In this document: positions 52,386-61,885 of the stretch, piece after piece
Layout of the letters: each line of letters opens with the position of its first letter
Position numbering within the stretch: the first letter of the stretch is position 1
Origin: an uncultured Acidobacteriota bacterium
Lineage (GTDB): Bacteria; Acidobacteriota; Terriglobia; Bryobacterales; Bryobacteraceae
Direction: 5' to 3'
Assembly: GCA_902826605.1 (NCBI GenBank)
Contig: CADEFM010000004.1
Span: 124,001 to 188,000 of the forward strand
DNA: 64,000 nt
The notes under the pieces: model-generated
Told to the model about the DNA's origin: nothing
Database searches by the model: none
Seen by the model: only the letters and a program-made list of their open reading frames with translations
Program-made: the position numbers and the translations under genes

Positions 52386-55300
52386 CACGTTTGCACACCT
52401 ACACCGTACGCGCCTTGGCCGCCCTGGTGATCTTTTTGATAGCAGTTTCCGTCGCCGGCATTTTGGTGGTGCGCAGCGGATGGTTTCGCGAGCGCGTTCG
52501 TGAACGCATTATTGCTGAACTGGAGCGCGCCACGGGAGGGCGCGCGGAGCTTGGATCCTTTGCCTTCGACTGGACGACTTTGGTCGCGACCGTATCTCCG
52601 CTGGTGCTCCACGGCACGGAAGCCGCGACGGAACCGCCATTGTTGCGTATTGAATCGGTGACCGTCGGACTGCGTCTGATTTCCATGCTGGAACGTAAGG
52701 TGGATCTGGCATCCCTGCGCGTGGAGAAACCCGTTCTGCACGTTGTATTTTACGCGGATGGATCCAACAATTGGCCTACGCCGGCTAGGCCCGGAAATCA
52801 AAACTGGGCGCGAAATCTCGTGAACTTAGCCGTGGGACGCTACGAAGTCAGTCAGGGGCTGGCCGAGTTCGATCTCCACAAGGTGCCCCTCAACATTCGC
52901 GGCGAGGATTTGCAGCTAGCCATGAGCTACGAGGCGGCCGGGCCGCGTTATCGCGGCGAGCTTTCCTCGCGGCGTTTACGCATTTCCTCCAGCGCGACTG
53001 GGCCTGCGCAATTCGACGTGGAGGGCAATTTCATATTGGAGCCGGAGCGCGTGAGTTTTTCGCGGCTTCGCATAGCCTCCGGACGTTCGCGCGCCGATCT
53101 CACTGGAGAGTTAACAAATCTGCGTTTGCCCCACAGTAAGTTCTCCGTGCGGGCACAGATAGCCATGGCCGACACAGTTTCCTTGTTCTCACTGCCCGTG
53201 TCTCCGGTGGGAACGGCCACTTTTGATGGCGACTTGACCACATCCTTCGATGGTGGCTTTGATTTCACGCTGGCCGGGAGGGCTTCCGCGCAAGGCGTAG
53301 GGTATCAGTATCAGCGATTGTTTATCGAAAACGCCACCGTGAATGCCGCTATCCGCGCCACGCCGGGGCGGGTAACCTTGCGCGGCTTGACCGCATCCGC
53401 CTTGGGAGCCACATTCACCGGACAGGGCGACCTCGCTGGCCTCAAGAATGTCCACGTGGAAGGCACATTCGAGGGGCTAGGCGTGCGCCAGGCAGCCAAT
53501 GTATTCACCGACCGTGCCGTCGCATGGAATGGAGTGATGGCTGGCGATGCAGTCGTGGACGCGGTACTGGGGGAGCCGTTGACGCGGTTGCAGGCCACGG
53601 TCATCATTGCTCGACCGGCCTCCGTTACCGACGGCACGCCCATTGAGGGCCGCGTGGAGTTCGGCTACGATCAGCGAGCCGGTGCGTTGCGCCTGGGTGC
53701 ATCGCACGTTGCGACCAGCGCCACCAGCGTGGACGTCTCGGGGACGCTTTCGGCCTCCGCCGGCCAGACGCTGGACGTCCGCGCGCGCTCCACGAATCTG
53801 GATGATGTGATGCCGGCGCTGCTTTTGCTCGACCCTAACGCCCCAACTACCCTGCCTCTCAAACTGGATGGCGGCGAGGCGAACGTGGCCGGTGTAATTT
53901 CTGGAACGCCGGATCTTCCGCGATTTCGCGGTCAGATCGCCCTCACCCGTCCCGTGGTGGATGGGCACGCATTCACGCGCATCAGCAGCGACGTGGATGC
54001 CACCCGCGCGAATATTGCGTTGCAGCGTCTCGCCATCATTCGCGGTGGGATGTCGATCAATGGAGACGTAACGCTTGGGGGTTGGACCGCGATCGCGCCG
54101 CTCACGGCACAGATTAACGTCCGCAACGCGTCCATCGCGGAACTGGCCAAAGAATTTGGCTCCGGGTTAGCCCCGGAAATCGCCAACACGCCACTGAGTG
54201 GCACCGCCTCCGCCACCGTGCGGCTCGTGGGAACACTACAACGACCGGAAGGGGAAGCTACGCTCGACGTGGTGCAAGCCGCGGCGCTCGGCGAACAGGC
54301 CGAGCGCGTGCGAGGGAATGTGCGATATGCCGGCCAGACTCTTCAATTCACCGGTATGGAGGTGGATCTGACTCCGGGGAAACTGCGCTTCTCGGGGTCT
54401 TATACCCACCCTGAAAACAATTGGAGAATCGGCGAACTGCGCGCGGACGTTAGTGTCGAAGCGCTGAGAGCGTCTCGCCTTGCCATGTGGCGCGAATCGC
54501 AACCGGCACGCAGTGCCAAGTTGGACGCGCGGGTGGATGGAAAGACTTCCGTGGCGGTTCATGTGGAGCGCGGAGCATTCGTCCTGCGATCCCTCAACGG
54601 GGAATCAACACTTCGTGGTGTGACGATGTACGGTGAAACCTTGGGCGATGTGACGCTGGCGGCTGAAACACGGGGCGTGGAACTGGGCCTGCGGTCCACG
54701 GCGCAGATTCGCGGGGCCACCGTGCAGGGTCAGGGATCATGGCGTCTGGAAGGCGATATGCCCGGCTCCGGTACCGTACGCCTTTCCAGAATCACAATCG
54801 CGTCGCTCTATGATCTGGTGATGCTTGGATCTAAAGAGCCGAAGCCGGCGCCGCCGCCCTTCGAAGGTTTCTTTGAGAGCAACGCGAAGTTCACCGTTTC
54901 GCTGCGCGATCCCGGCGCATTTCAAGCTGAAGCAGTAATCGACAAAATTGAGCTTAGCGCCAAGAATGCACAAGCGTTGCGACTGAACGTGCAGGCGCAG
55001 GATATTGTGATTCATAATACGCAGCCGGTGCTGGTGTCGCTTTCAAGGAATGAGGCGCGTATTCGCTCGGCGAGCCTCACAGCCCGCGATACCAACCTGG
55101 AACTGAGCGGCACCATTCCGTTCACCACCGGTGGCAGCGCCGACCTGGCCGTGAAGGGCGCTGTGAACCTGGCGGCGCTGCAGCTACTGAACCCAGATCT
55201 GCTGGCGCGTGGTAACGCGACCGTGGCCGCGACCATCAGAGGTTCCATACGCAACCCCCAAATGAACGGACGGCTCGAACTCACCGGCGCGTCGCTGTAC

Positions 55301-56425
55301 TTGAATGACGTTCCCAATGGCATGGATAATGCGAGCGGCGTAATTTTGTTCGACCGCAATCGCGCCACGATCGAGCGGCTTAGCGCCGATACCGGCGGCG
55401 GCACGGTTTCGCTCGGCGGCTTTCTAGAATTTGGTGAACCGCTGCTGTACCGGCTTCGCGCCGAGGCGCGCCAGGTGCGAGTGCGATATCCCGAAGACGT
55501 CAGCACTACTTTCAATGCCGAGCTTCAATTGAACGGCACATCGGAATCCAGCACGCTTTCCGGCGCCGTCACATTGAATCGCGCCGCCATCAGCGCGGGC
55601 GCGGATATGGGCCGCGTCTTGGCTGCCGGCTCTCAGCCCTCGGTGTCCGTGGACACCCCCAACGATTACTTGCGCGGCATCCGTCTGGACATGCACGTGG
55701 AGAGCTCCCCCTCTTTTGAATTTGAGACTTCCTTGACCCGTAATGTGCAAGCGGAAGTGGACCTGCGGCTGCGCGGTACGCCTGAGCGGCCTGTGCTCAG
55801 TGGCGATATTTCCGTCAATTCAGGCGAAGTGCAGATCTTCGGAAATCGCTACACGGTGAACCGCGGCGACATCCAATTCGTGAATCCCGTGCGGATCGAG
55901 CCGACGTTCGACGTGAACCTGGAAACCAAGGCGCGCGGCATCATCGTCAACGTAGGTCTATCGGGAACGCCGCAACGGCTGAACGTAAGCTACAGTTCGG
56001 ACCCGCCTTTGCAATCGCGCGAGATTATCGCCTTGCTGGCGGTGGGGCGCGACCCCTCCGCTGCTACGCGTGCCGCTGCCAACCAATTGAATGCCAGTGC
56101 TTCGAGTTTCGCTGACGCGGGCGGTCTGTTGGGCGAAGCAGTTTCGCAGCAGCTTTCCAATCGCTTACAGCGCTTTTTTGGTGCAAGCCGCGTGAAGATC
56201 GATCCCACCATGACTGGCATCGACAGCCTGCCGCAGGCGCGTTTGACGCTGGAACAGCAGGTCTCGCGCGACATCACGCTCACCTACATCACCAACCTCA
56301 ACCGCACTCAAGAGCAGATCGTACGGATGCAGTGGGACCTAAGCCCGCAATGGTCCGCGATTGCCGTGCGCAGGGCCAACGGTTTGTTCGGCGTGGATTT
56401 TCAGTACCGCAAGCGATTCAAGTAG
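52382..56425 (+). CDS. tamB: TamB-family translocation and assembly module protein
   Basis: 1347 residues. Single N-terminal membrane anchor (about 10-32, ALAALVIFLIAVSVAGILVV), then a long repetitive beta sheet region of AsmA/TamB type that forms a lipid-lined groove across the periplasm, and the DUF490 C-terminal domain (about 1000-1347: NGRLELTGASLYLNDVPNGMDNASG, GEVQIFGNRYTVNRGDIQFVNP, FDVNLETKARGIIVNVGLSGTPQ, DPPLQSREIIALLAVG, and RQITLTY-like RDITLTYITNLNRTQEQIVRMQWDLSPQWSAIAVR). It should span from inner membrane to the Omp85 protein encoded two genes upstream. Start overlaps the SurA-like stop as ATGA. Proteins of this family move phospholipid or assist barrel insertion. Confidence 0.93.
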   Translation: MTRLHTYTVRALAALVIFLIAVSVAGILVVRSGWFRERVRERIIAELERATGGRAELGSFAFDWTTLVATVSPLVLHGTEAATEPPLLRIESVTVGLRLISMLERKVDLASLRVEKPVLHVVFYADGSNNWPTPARPGNQNWARNLVNLAVGRYEVSQGLAEFDLHKVPLNIRGEDLQLAMSYEAAGPRYRGELSSRRLRISSSATGPAQFDVEGNFILEPERVSFSRLRIASGRSRADLTGELTNLRLPHSKFSVRAQIAMADTVSLFSLPVSPVGTATFDGDLTTSFDGGFDFTLAGRASAQGVGYQYQRLFIENATVNAAIRATPGRVTLRGLTASALGATFTGQGDLAGLKNVHVEGTFEGLGVRQAANVFTDRAVAWNGVMAGDAVVDAVLGEPLTRLQATVIIARPASVTDGTPIEGRVEFGYDQRAGALRLGASHVATSATSVDVSGTLSASAGQTLDVRARSTNLDDVMPALLLLDPNAPTTLPLKLDGGEANVAGVISGTPDLPRFRGQIALTRPVVDGHAFTRISSDVDATRANIALQRLAIIRGGMSINGDVTLGGWTAIAPLTAQINVRNASIAELAKEFGSGLAPEIANTPLSGTASATVRLVGTLQRPEGEATLDVVQAAALGEQAERVRGNVRYAGQTLQFTGMEVDLTPGKLRFSGSYTHPENNWRIGELRADVSVEALRASRLAMWRESQPARSAKLDARVDGKTSVAVHVERGAFVLRSLNGESTLRGVTMYGETLGDVTLAAETRGVELGLRSTAQIRGATVQGQGSWRLEGDMPGSGTVRLSRITIASLYDLVMLGSKEPKPAPPPFEGFFESNAKFTVSLRDPGAFQAEAVIDKIELSAKNAQALRLNVQAQDIVIHNTQPVLVSLSRNEARIRSASLTARDTNLELSGTIPFTTGGSADLAVKGAVNLAALQLLNPDLLARGNATVAATIRGSIRNPQMNGRLELTGASLYLNDVPNGMDNASGVILFDRNRATIERLSADTGGGTVSLGGFLEFGEPLLYRLRAEARQVRVRYPEDVSTTFNAELQLNGTSESSTLSGAVTLNRAAISAGADMGRVLAAGSQPSVSVDTPNDYLRGIRLDMHVESSPSFEFETSLTRNVQAEVDLRLRGTPERPVLSGDISVNSGEVQIFGNRYTVNRGDIQFVNPVRIEPTFDVNLETKARGIIVNVGLSGTPQRLNVSYSSDPPLQSREIIALLAVGRDPSAATRAAANQLNASASSFADAGGLLGEAVSQQLSNRLQRFFGASRVKIDPTMTGIDSLPQARLTLEQQVSRDITLTYITNLNRTQEQIVRMQWDLSPQWSAIAVRRANGLFGVDFQYRKRFK

Positions 56426-56729
56426 AGCATCTTCCGTTGGCAAGTCCAAACAGCTAAAGCTCGATTGGCGGACGTCGGCCTTGGCGAGTGCGCCGCTCCC
56501 CCTGCGACGAGATAGAGATACCGGCCGCGAAGTGGGTTGCCGGGCTGACCCAAGGGCGACGAAGAACGGCGCTCGAAATCTGGCTTGCCATCGATTCTAA
56601 CCGGTTTCTCCCAGCACTGCGGCCGGCATCACACTTGTAATCTCTCTATTTGTGTCGCGTTTTCAATCGCGTCGACTGGGATTCGGCGCGGTCTTCCATC
56701 TGACCGATTACCTTGTGAGCGGAGGAGAC
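56426..56729. other. Gene-free stretch between tamB and the M15 peptidase
   Basis: About 300 bases with no supported gene. In-frame GTG codons here extend the downstream peptidase frame, but the sequence has no ribosome site until GGAGGAG just before 56730. No strong hairpin or T-rich terminator is evident after tamB. Confidence 0.5.
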
Positions 56730-57425
56730 ATGCTCGAACTCCGTGGATCCGTGGGAAAAGACGGCCTCAACGCATCAGACGACGTGCGCGTTGTTCAGAC
56801 CCTCCTGGTGCAGATTGGCTTGAGACCTGGATTGGTGAATGGAACGTGCGGCACAGTTACCATTGCCGCGATCCAGAAATTTCAAGGCGTCTTCTCCACA
56901 GTACCGGACGGGCGCATCGACCCTGGCGGCAGAACCTGGAAGAAACTTCTTGAAAGCGCGGCGCCTGCCGCCGGCGATCCACTCAGTGGCTGGGCAGGCG
57001 ACTGCTCCCAATGGACGCAGCAGAAGAAACTGCGCAGCCTTGAGCCGGTTTTCCGTGCGAAGATCGAACAGGTGATCTTAACCTTGAAGAATCGGAAGCT
57101 ACAGCCGAGCATTGTGTTCGGATGGCGTTCGGTTGAGACGCAACGCAAATTGTTTTCAGAAAAGAAAACCACAGTGCTGTTCAGCTTTCACAACGCGCAG
57201 TTTAGAGACGGGACTCCTAACGCTCTCGCCGCCGACATCATCGACAGGCGATGGGCCTGGACGGAAGCGGCTCACGTGAACGGTTTCTGGAATGCTTTGG
57301 GCGCGGCCGGCAAGGAACAAGGTCTGGTGTGGGGCGGCGATTGGAAAGCGTTTCCGGACATCGCGCACCTGCAAGGGCGGCCAAACAGGGCGCTCGCCAA
57401 GGTCAGAATCGAAAGCGGCCTGTGA
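56730..57425 (+). CDS. Peptidoglycan-binding M15 peptidase, endolysin-like
   Basis: 231 residues from the ATG at 56730 (GGAGGAGAC just upstream). Residues 1-75 are a PG_binding_1 domain (DDVRVVQTLLVQIGLRPGLVNGTCGTVTIAAIQKFQ). Residues about 100-220 match M15-type L-Ala-D-Glu or D-Ala-D-Ala peptidases: IVFGWRSVETQRKLF, SFHNAQFRDGTPNALAADIID (zinc ligands H154 and D169) and VWGGDWKAFPDIAHLQ (H213). There is no signal peptide, unlike the exported envelope enzymes around it, which is typical of phage endolysins or toxins delivered by a dedicated system. No holin or other phage gene is nearby. Confidence 0.82.
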   Translation: MLELRGSVGKDGLNASDDVRVVQTLLVQIGLRPGLVNGTCGTVTIAAIQKFQGVFSTVPDGRIDPGGRTWKKLLESAAPAAGDPLSGWAGDCSQWTQQKKLRSLEPVFRAKIEQVILTLKNRKLQPSIVFGWRSVETQRKLFSEKKTTVLFSFHNAQFRDGTPNALAADIIDRRWAWTEAAHVNGFWNALGAAGKEQGLVWGGDWKAFPDIAHLQGRPNRALAKVRIESGL

Positions 57426-57468
57426 CTGAGGCCGCCGCAAACCGCAGCTTTTCCTTTATAATCGCGGC

Positions 57469-59133
57469 ATGCGTACCTGGATTGTCAGTTTACTTGCCGC
57501 CGTGTGCGTGTTTGCGCAAACCCCCGTGCCAACGGACCGTGCCGACCTGACGCTGGTCAGCCGGATCAAGACCGAGGCTTTCGATAACTCGAAAGTGATG
57601 GACACGCTGAGCTACCTTACCGACGTGCACGGGCCGCGGCTTACCGCCTCGCCCGAATTTCGTGAAGCGGCGGATTGGACGGTGAAACGCCTGCAAAGTT
57701 ATGGGCTCGAAAATGTGCACCTGGAGAAATGGGGGCCATTCGGCCGCAGTTGGGCGCTGAAGCAATATTCGCTCGAGATGACCGAACCCCGTTACGCCGT
57801 GCTGGATGCCGCGCCGCTCGCATGGTCTGACGTCACGCGCGGTCCGGTAACGGTGGAAGCCATCTATGCTCCGTTCGGCAGCGCGCAACAAACGCTTGAC
57901 CCAAAAAAACTGGCCGATGAACTAGACCGCTACATCGCGGCATGGAAAGGCAAGCTGAAAGGCAAGATCGTCCTGATGACGCGCATGCGCGACATGACGC
58001 CTAATACGCAGGTCCCATTCTCCCGTTGGACCGATAAAGACTTAAGCGACCGCGCTCTTGCGCCGGAACCAGTGGCCAAGCTCTCCGAAGTGTTGAATCT
58101 GGAAATCCCCGACGATCCAGAAGAAGAGCGCAAGTTGATCCGCAGTCTGCCGCCGGGAGTTCTCGACCAGATTTTCGAGGAACGGCAAAAGATTGCGGCG
58201 CGACGCGCGAAATTTTTCCATGACGAAGGCGCACTGGGGATTCTAAACACCGGCGCCCCTTCTTCAAACGGACTGATCTTCGCGACAGGCGCGGGATCGC
58301 GCGAAGCGAAGTATACGCTCCCCCCCGCCACCTTCGTGGTTACGCGGGAACAGTACAACCGCATGGCACGCCTGCTTGAAAAGAAACTTTCCGTCAAGAT
58401 GCGGATGAATCTGCAAGCCGATATCTCCTCCCGCGATGAGGATACATACAATGTCATTGGCGAGATACCGGGCGGTTCAAAGAAGGACGAAATCGTGATG
58501 GTGGGCGCGCACTTGGATTCGTGGCACTCCGGCACGGGCGCTACCGATAACGCCGCGGGCAGCGCGGTGATGATCGAAGTCACGCGCATTCTCAAGGCGC
58601 TCAATCTGAAACTCGACCGCACGGTGCGCATCGCGCTGTGGAGCGGCGAAGAACAAGGACTGCTGGGGTCCAAGGCCTACGTGAAGGAGCATTTTGGCGA
58701 TGCCGACACCATGCGGCTCACCGACGCGCACTCCAAGTTCGCTGGCTACTTCAATCTGGACAATGGCACGGGCAAGATACGAGGAGTATATTTGCAGGGG
58801 AACGACGCCATGCGTCCATTATTCGAGCAATGGTTTGGCCCCTTTCGCGATCAAGGAGTGAGCACGATTTCGATACGTAACACGGGAGGCACGGATCACT
58901 TGTCATTCGATGAAGTCGGGTTACCCGGCTTTCAATTCATCCAGGACCCGGCCGATTACAATACCCTAACCCATCACTCCCAGGTGGATACGCTCGATCA
59001 TATTCAGGCTCCCGACCTGATGCAGGCCGCCGCCGTGATCGCCACGATGGTCTACAACACGGCCAACCGGGCGGAACTGCTGCCGAGAAAGCCTCTGCCC
59101 CAGCCGGCCGTGAAAGCCAAGAAGCTGCCCTAG
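57469..59133 (+). CDS. Secreted M28-family zinc aminopeptidase
   Basis: 554 residues with signal peptide MRTWIVSLLAAVCVFAQ. A protease-associated insert about 140-330 precedes the catalytic domain: VMVGAHLDSWHSGTGATDNAAGSAVMIEV (first His and bridging Asp), ALWSGEEQGLLGSKAYV (catalytic Glu-Glu), AGYFNLDNG-type Asp, and YNTLTHHSQVDTLDHI (last His). Members release N-terminal amino acids or act as carboxypeptidases on peptides in the periplasm or outside. Convergent with the SGNH gene, with a 4-base stop overlap. No partner genes in the same direction. Confidence 0.93.
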   Translation: MRTWIVSLLAAVCVFAQTPVPTDRADLTLVSRIKTEAFDNSKVMDTLSYLTDVHGPRLTASPEFREAADWTVKRLQSYGLENVHLEKWGPFGRSWALKQYSLEMTEPRYAVLDAAPLAWSDVTRGPVTVEAIYAPFGSAQQTLDPKKLADELDRYIAAWKGKLKGKIVLMTRMRDMTPNTQVPFSRWTDKDLSDRALAPEPVAKLSEVLNLEIPDDPEEERKLIRSLPPGVLDQIFEERQKIAARRAKFFHDEGALGILNTGAPSSNGLIFATGAGSREAKYTLPPATFVVTREQYNRMARLLEKKLSVKMRMNLQADISSRDEDTYNVIGEIPGGSKKDEIVMVGAHLDSWHSGTGATDNAAGSAVMIEVTRILKALNLKLDRTVRIALWSGEEQGLLGSKAYVKEHFGDADTMRLTDAHSKFAGYFNLDNGTGKIRGVYLQGNDAMRPLFEQWFGPFRDQGVSTISIRNTGGTDHLSFDEVGLPGFQFIQDPADYNTLTHHSQVDTLDHIQAPDLMQAAAVIATMVYNTANRAELLPRKPLPQPAVKAKKLP

Positions 59134-60473
59134 CGCGAGATCGCGCGCCGGAGAGACGTCAGACCGTTCTTCTTCTCGGTGGAGGTGCTCTTCGTGACCG
59201 TCGCGGCTTTTCCACCGAAGAACGCCATGTCTACGGCATCTGCCATCGCTTTGTAGCCCATATCTCCGGGATGCAGGTGGTCGCCGCTGTCGTACTCGGG
59301 CTTGAAGCGCAAAGGATGCTGCGGATCGCGGATGACTTGATCGAAATCCACCACGGCATCGAATACACCGCTGGTTCGGACCCATGTATTGACCGCCTGG
59401 CGCACCGGCTCTCCGGCTTCGCTGTAATACGCGGCGCCTTCATACGGAGTGAGTGTTGCACCCATCACGCGGAGGCCGCGGATATGCGCGCGTTCCACCA
59501 TTTGACGCAGCGCGGCGATGATTTCCTCGGCCGTGACAGCGTTCGCGGGGTCGGCACCGGTGCGCGTGCCCTGGCCAATGTCGTTAATTCCTTCCATGAG
59601 CACCAGCCACTTGACGCCGGAGGTTCCGAGCACGTCGCGATCGAAGCGGGCAAGAGCGTTGGCTCCCGTGCCGTCCCGCAGAACTCGGTTGCCGCCTATA
59701 CCTCGGTTCACCACAGCAATGTTCGCAGTGGCAGCGTTGGCGTGCAGGCGCTGGGCGAACAGACTGGGCCAACTATGATCGGTATCGGGTGTGGAACGCG
59801 ACCCATCGGTGATGGAATCGCCGAAGGCAACGATGGCCGCGGCCTCGCGCGGTGCGGCGACATCCACTCCAGAGAGCCAATACCAAGATTGCGATGTGAA
59901 GGCGTCGGCAATGGTGAGCTTACCCGTGAAATCACCCTGCGGAGAAATGTAGGTTGTATGCAAACCCGTGCGATGGAGCGTGGGCTGGATGGCCTCTCCC
60001 GGCACAAACAGGCTGACCGCCAGTTCCGTCAGCGCAGGGACTTCGAGATCGATAGTGTCGCTTACCACGGAAGCGCCCACGGGAAGGCTGATAGACGATT
60101 TGCCGCCAAATGTTAGCGGACGGTCCGACCCTTCCACGATGGCGGAGCCCTTGGCATGAATGGCGGCATGCGCAGCGCCTAGAGTTACCGAGGACGCGCC
60201 AAATGCATTTGAAAAATGGACTCGAACTTTGCGTCCGGGAATCGTGACGGGCACCATCATGCGGACCGTCTGGTTATGAAAGCTGCCGACCACGGGGGCG
60301 GGCACAGGAACGGCCGGCGTGCCTGGAGCTGGGGGAGGTGGCGCGGGCGCGGCCACAAAGGGCTGCATTGCGGCGCCCCAGGTAGCTACCCAGTGCTCAT
60401 CGGCAGTCTGCGCGCAAAGACAGGCCGCCAGCGCGGCCGGGACAATCAAGAACAGGGAACGGCGGGTGATCAT
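59130..60473 (-). CDS. Tat- or Sec-exported SGNH/GDSL hydrolase
   Basis: 447 residues. Leader MITRRSLFLIVPAALAACLCAQ has the R-R-S-L-F core. A Pro-rich stretch (about 44-62) and a jelly-roll-like N-terminal domain about 65-200 precede the SGNH domain: IVAFGDSITDG (nucleophile Ser), VNRGIGGNRVLRDG (Gly), VLMEGINDIGQG (Asn) and SGDHLHPGDMGYKAM (Asp-x-x-His dyad). Architecture fits exported acetyl-xylan or rhamnogalacturonan acetylesterase-like enzymes. Strong GGAGG before the ATG at 60473. Substrate is inferred only as an esterified glycan. Confidence 0.92.
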   Translation of the reverse strand: MITRRSLFLIVPAALAACLCAQTADEHWVATWGAAMQPFVAAPAPPPPAPGTPAVPVPAPVVGSFHNQTVRMMVPVTIPGRKVRVHFSNAFGASSVTLGAAHAAIHAKGSAIVEGSDRPLTFGGKSSISLPVGASVVSDTIDLEVPALTELAVSLFVPGEAIQPTLHRTGLHTTYISPQGDFTGKLTIADAFTSQSWYWLSGVDVAAPREAAAIVAFGDSITDGSRSTPDTDHSWPSLFAQRLHANAATANIAVVNRGIGGNRVLRDGTGANALARFDRDVLGTSGVKWLVLMEGINDIGQGTRTGADPANAVTAEEIIAALRQMVERAHIRGLRVMGATLTPYEGAAYYSEAGEPVRQAVNTWVRTSGVFDAVVDFDQVIRDPQHPLRFKPEYDSGDHLHPGDMGYKAMADAVDMAFFGGKAATVTKSTSTEKKNGLTSLRRAISR

Positions 60474-60527
60474 GAATTTACCTCCGCACTACACGCGGCC
60501 ATCGCGCACTCGCAATAGACTTTTGGA

Positions 60528-61829
60528 CTAGTCCTCATTCAACACGATCCGCTTGCTAGCGTCGATTTTCAAAAATAAGACGGCGGCCATGAAACATAAG
60601 CCCACCGTGATAAAGAAGGGGGCGTTCCATCCATAGCCTCGTACCAGATAGGTAACTACGGTGGCCGAGAGCGCCCCGCCAACATTGCCCAGCGTGTTCA
60701 TGACCGCGGAAACCGAACCGGCGTAATCGCCACCGATGTCCAGCGGGATGGCCCACGAGATGCCGACGGTCCATTCCAACCCAAAGAACGCGAGGCAATA
60801 GAACGCGACCGACGTCTGCGGATCGGCTGCGAGCACCGCCGGCACGGTGGCCGCGCCCGAAAGCACGAATCCTGCGATAGCAACCCAGCGCCGTGAAAAA
60901 TTCACATTGCCGGTCTTACGGAGCACGTGATCGGAGAACCACCCGCCCGCGAGATCCCCGAGCGTTCCGGCAAAGAGAGGCAGACTCGCGTAAACGCCCA
61001 TGGCCGCCAGCGTCATGCCGCGTGAATCGCGGAGGTAAGTGGGGAACCAATCGTTATACACGTTGAGATTGAAGTTGTAACAGAAATACATCACCGCCAG
61101 CACCCACAGGTTTCCATGCCGGAGGATTTTGCGCCACGGCACGGCACCGGGGCGTTTGCGGGCGGGACCGATGAGCGCGCGCTCGGCGTCATTAACGCCG
61201 GAGTGCTCCTGCGGCGTATCGCGGTAATACCAATACCAGGCGGCGGACCACAACAATCCGAGCATGCCAAAAGCCACGAACGCGAAGCGCCATCCGAACT
61301 TGGCGATCAGTAGCACTACGATGGGCGGCGTCAGCGCCGCGCCCAGACGCGAACCCGCGTGCGTGACGCCTTGGGCGAAGCCGCGCTCGGTAGGCCGCAT
61401 CCATCGCGACAAGGAACGAGTGGCGATAGGAAACGCGCCCGCCTCACCCAAGCCGAAAAACACTTGAATCGTCAGCATGGAAACTGCGTTCCACGCCATG
61501 GCTGTGAGGCCGGTGAAAATACTCCACCACGTAACGATGATGGTCAGCGCGCGCCGCGCGCCGAGCGTATCGCCCAGCCAGCCGCCAGGAATCTGGAATA
61601 GCGCGTAGGCGATGCGGAATCCGAAGGTGATCCACCCCATCATCACCAGAGAAATACCCAGTTCATCGCGAATCACCGGCCGCGCGACAGCCAGGACCTG
61701 CCGATCCATGTAAGTGATCGCGTAGGCGAGCACCGTAAGTCCCAACACGATGTGGCGCACGTGTGTGGGGCGCTGCTGTGGGAAGCCCTGCTGCGGGGGA
61801 ACGTCTTGGGTGGTATTCGCGGGCTGCAT
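60528..61829 (-). CDS. MFS transporter, anion:cation symporter (ACS) type
   Basis: 433 residues, twelve hydrophobic helices. The ACS features are ITYMDRQVLAVARPVIRDELG in helix 1 and the following loop, GWITFGFRIAYALFQIPGGWLGDTLGARR (motif A G-x-L-x-D-x-x-G-x-R), FGLGEAGAFPIATRSLSRWM (motif B-like) and RGFAQGVTHAGSRLGAALTPP. ACS carriers import hexuronates, galactarate, tartrate or related acids with H+. The pairing with an SGNH esterase 54 bases downstream and an FMN hydroxy-acid dehydrogenase upstream suggests use of sugar acids or hydroxy acids; this is inference. Confidence 0.92.
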   Translation of the reverse strand: MQPANTTQDVPPQQGFPQQRPTHVRHIVLGLTVLAYAITYMDRQVLAVARPVIRDELGISLVMMGWITFGFRIAYALFQIPGGWLGDTLGARRALTIIVTWWSIFTGLTAMAWNAVSMLTIQVFFGLGEAGAFPIATRSLSRWMRPTERGFAQGVTHAGSRLGAALTPPIVVLLIAKFGWRFAFVAFGMLGLLWSAAWYWYYRDTPQEHSGVNDAERALIGPARKRPGAVPWRKILRHGNLWVLAVMYFCYNFNLNVYNDWFPTYLRDSRGMTLAAMGVYASLPLFAGTLGDLAGGWFSDHVLRKTGNVNFSRRWVAIAGFVLSGAATVPAVLAADPQTSVAFYCLAFFGLEWTVGISWAIPLDIGGDYAGSVSAVMNTLGNVGGALSATVVTYLVRGYGWNAPFFITVGLCFMAAVLFLKIDASKRIVLNED

Positions 61830-61885
61830 AAGGCGTCTCAGCGATGATACCAGAGTGAACGGTTAGCTTCAGCCCGTGCGGCTTC

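Noticed and set aside
53446..53458. TCCACGTGGA palindrome in tamB resembling parS
   Set aside because: Ten symmetric bases only, with wrong outer bases, inside a coding sequence; expected by chance in a window this size.
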